Of a DNA stretch of 15,601 nucleotides, positions 15,158-15,601 are shown piece after piece. The DNA is taken from assembly GCA_937958285.1 (NCBI GenBank), contig CALFXQ010000103.1, forward strand, positions 1-15,601. The letters are read 5' to 3'. Position 1 is the first letter of the stretch, and every line of letters begins with the position of its first letter. The position numbers and the translations under genes are program-made. Below the pieces are notes generated by a model. The model searched no databases and was not told the DNA's origin. It saw only the letters and a program-made list of their open reading frames with translations. The stretch is from an uncultured Fusibacter sp. (GTDB lineage Bacteria > Bacillota > Clostridia > Peptostreptococcales > Acidaminobacteraceae).

Positions 15158-15220
15158 AAACGCATTCAATTCTAAAATGAAAATCTAATAGATTGTTTTA
15201 TTTGGTGAACGGAGGATTTT

Positions 15221-15601
15221 ATGCCTTATTTTGGCTATTCTAGTTTTGGTTCAAATGGTTTCATTTTGCTCATTGTCTTTGGCACCTTTATTTGGGCGTT
15301 AATGGCACAGGCTGGAGTAAAGAGCGCCTATGGCAAATACTCGAGAGTCATGAGCCAAAGGGGTTACACTGGCGCAGAAGTCGCTCGTAGAATTTTAGAT
15401 GCCAATGGCTTGAGACAAGTGCGTATAGAGCGCACACAGGGTCTACTCGGCGATCACTACGACCCTAAAACTGATGTGGTGCGATTATCTCCTGGTGTAC
15501 ACGATAGCAACAGCATTGCTTCGGTGGCTGTGGCGGCACACGAAGTGGGTCATGCTATTCAGCATGCTGAGAACTACAGTTTTATCTCTGTGCGCAACGT
15601 G
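15221..15601 (+). CDS. yugP: YugP-like membrane zinc metallopeptidase (3' end cut by window)
   Basis: The first 127 codons of a Zn_peptidase_2 family protein. The N-terminus has one membrane segment (about residues 13-30, GFILLIVFGTFIWALMAQ). Next comes a conserved region GYTGAEVARRILDANGL (about 48-64), then GLLGDHYDPKTDVVRLSPGVHDSNSIASVAVA (split at about 75-106). The zinc motif HEVGHAIQH is at about 108-116, giving HExxH with two His ligands and a catalytic Glu. The reading frame is open to the right edge, so the C-terminal membrane segments and third ligand lie outside. A strong GGAGG site is 6 bases before the ATG. The peptidase's substrate is unknown; the family often follows DUF116 in Clostridia. 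Confidence 0.9.
   Translation, partial: MPYFGYSSFGSNGFILLIVFGTFIWALMAQAGVKSAYGKYSRVMSQRGYTGAEVARRILDANGLRQVRIERTQGLLGDHYDPKTDVVRLSPGVHDSNSIASVAVAAHEVGHAIQHAENYSFISVRNV

Overview
The window reads as chromosomal DNA from a Firmicute, most likely a Clostridia-type bacterium, with mid-range GC by eye (not computed). The main reason is gene order. The right half carries yicC-gmk-rpoZ-coaBC-priA-def-fmt on one strand, the conserved Firmicutes housekeeping block. It is followed by a DUF116 gene and a YugP-type zinc peptidase, an arrangement I associate with Clostridia. rqcH (NFACT) lies divergently upstream of yicC. Ribosome-binding sites are strong AGGAGG-type sites and several genes overlap by 4 bp. 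I cannot name a genus.

Layout. (1) Bases 1-2781, plus strand: the last three genes of an osmoprotectant-type ABC importer whose parts match E. coli YehY, YehX and YehW in order and architecture. The first gene is cut by the window edge, and a substrate-binding protein gene (OsmF/YehZ type) is expected just outside. (2) Bases 2803-4758, plus strand, tightly spaced behind the importer: a 545-aa GNAT acetyltransferase with an unusual N-terminal region that looks like a decayed nucleotidyltransferase, then a 101-aa MTH1187/YkoF-type thiamine-binding protein. A hairpin terminator follows and serves converging genes on both strands. (3) Bases 4824-7192, minus strand: rqcH, translationally coupled to a CadD-family membrane transporter. 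(4) Bases 7193-7390: a 198-bp divergent control region with a good rqcH promoter, a possible yicC promoter and a 17-bp palindrome. (5) Bases 7391-15029, plus strand: the housekeeping operon for RNA processing (yicC), GTP precursor supply (gmk), RNA polymerase omega (rpoZ), coenzyme A synthesis (coaBC), replication restart (priA) and formyl-methionine metabolism (def, fmt), ending with DUF116. (6) Bases 15221-15601: the 5' part of a YugP-like membrane zinc peptidase, cut by the right edge, behind a 191-bp AT-rich gap.

The two halves are functionally separate. The left part looks like accessory small-molecule uptake and modification; the right part is core information and cofactor metabolism. 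The remA gene (DUF370), which sits between yicC and gmk in B. subtilis, is missing here. Two intercistronic gaps (before coaBC and before priA) each place a potential hairpin just upstream of the ribosome-binding site, and the first also contains a 19-bp tandem repeat.

No gene-free stretch exceeds 300 bases. I saw no tRNA, rRNA, insertion sequence, prophage or CRISPR array. The most unusual item is the nucleotidyltransferase-like/GNAT fusion placed between an osmoprotectant importer and a thiamine-binding protein; I found no clear evidence of a wholly new multi-gene system.
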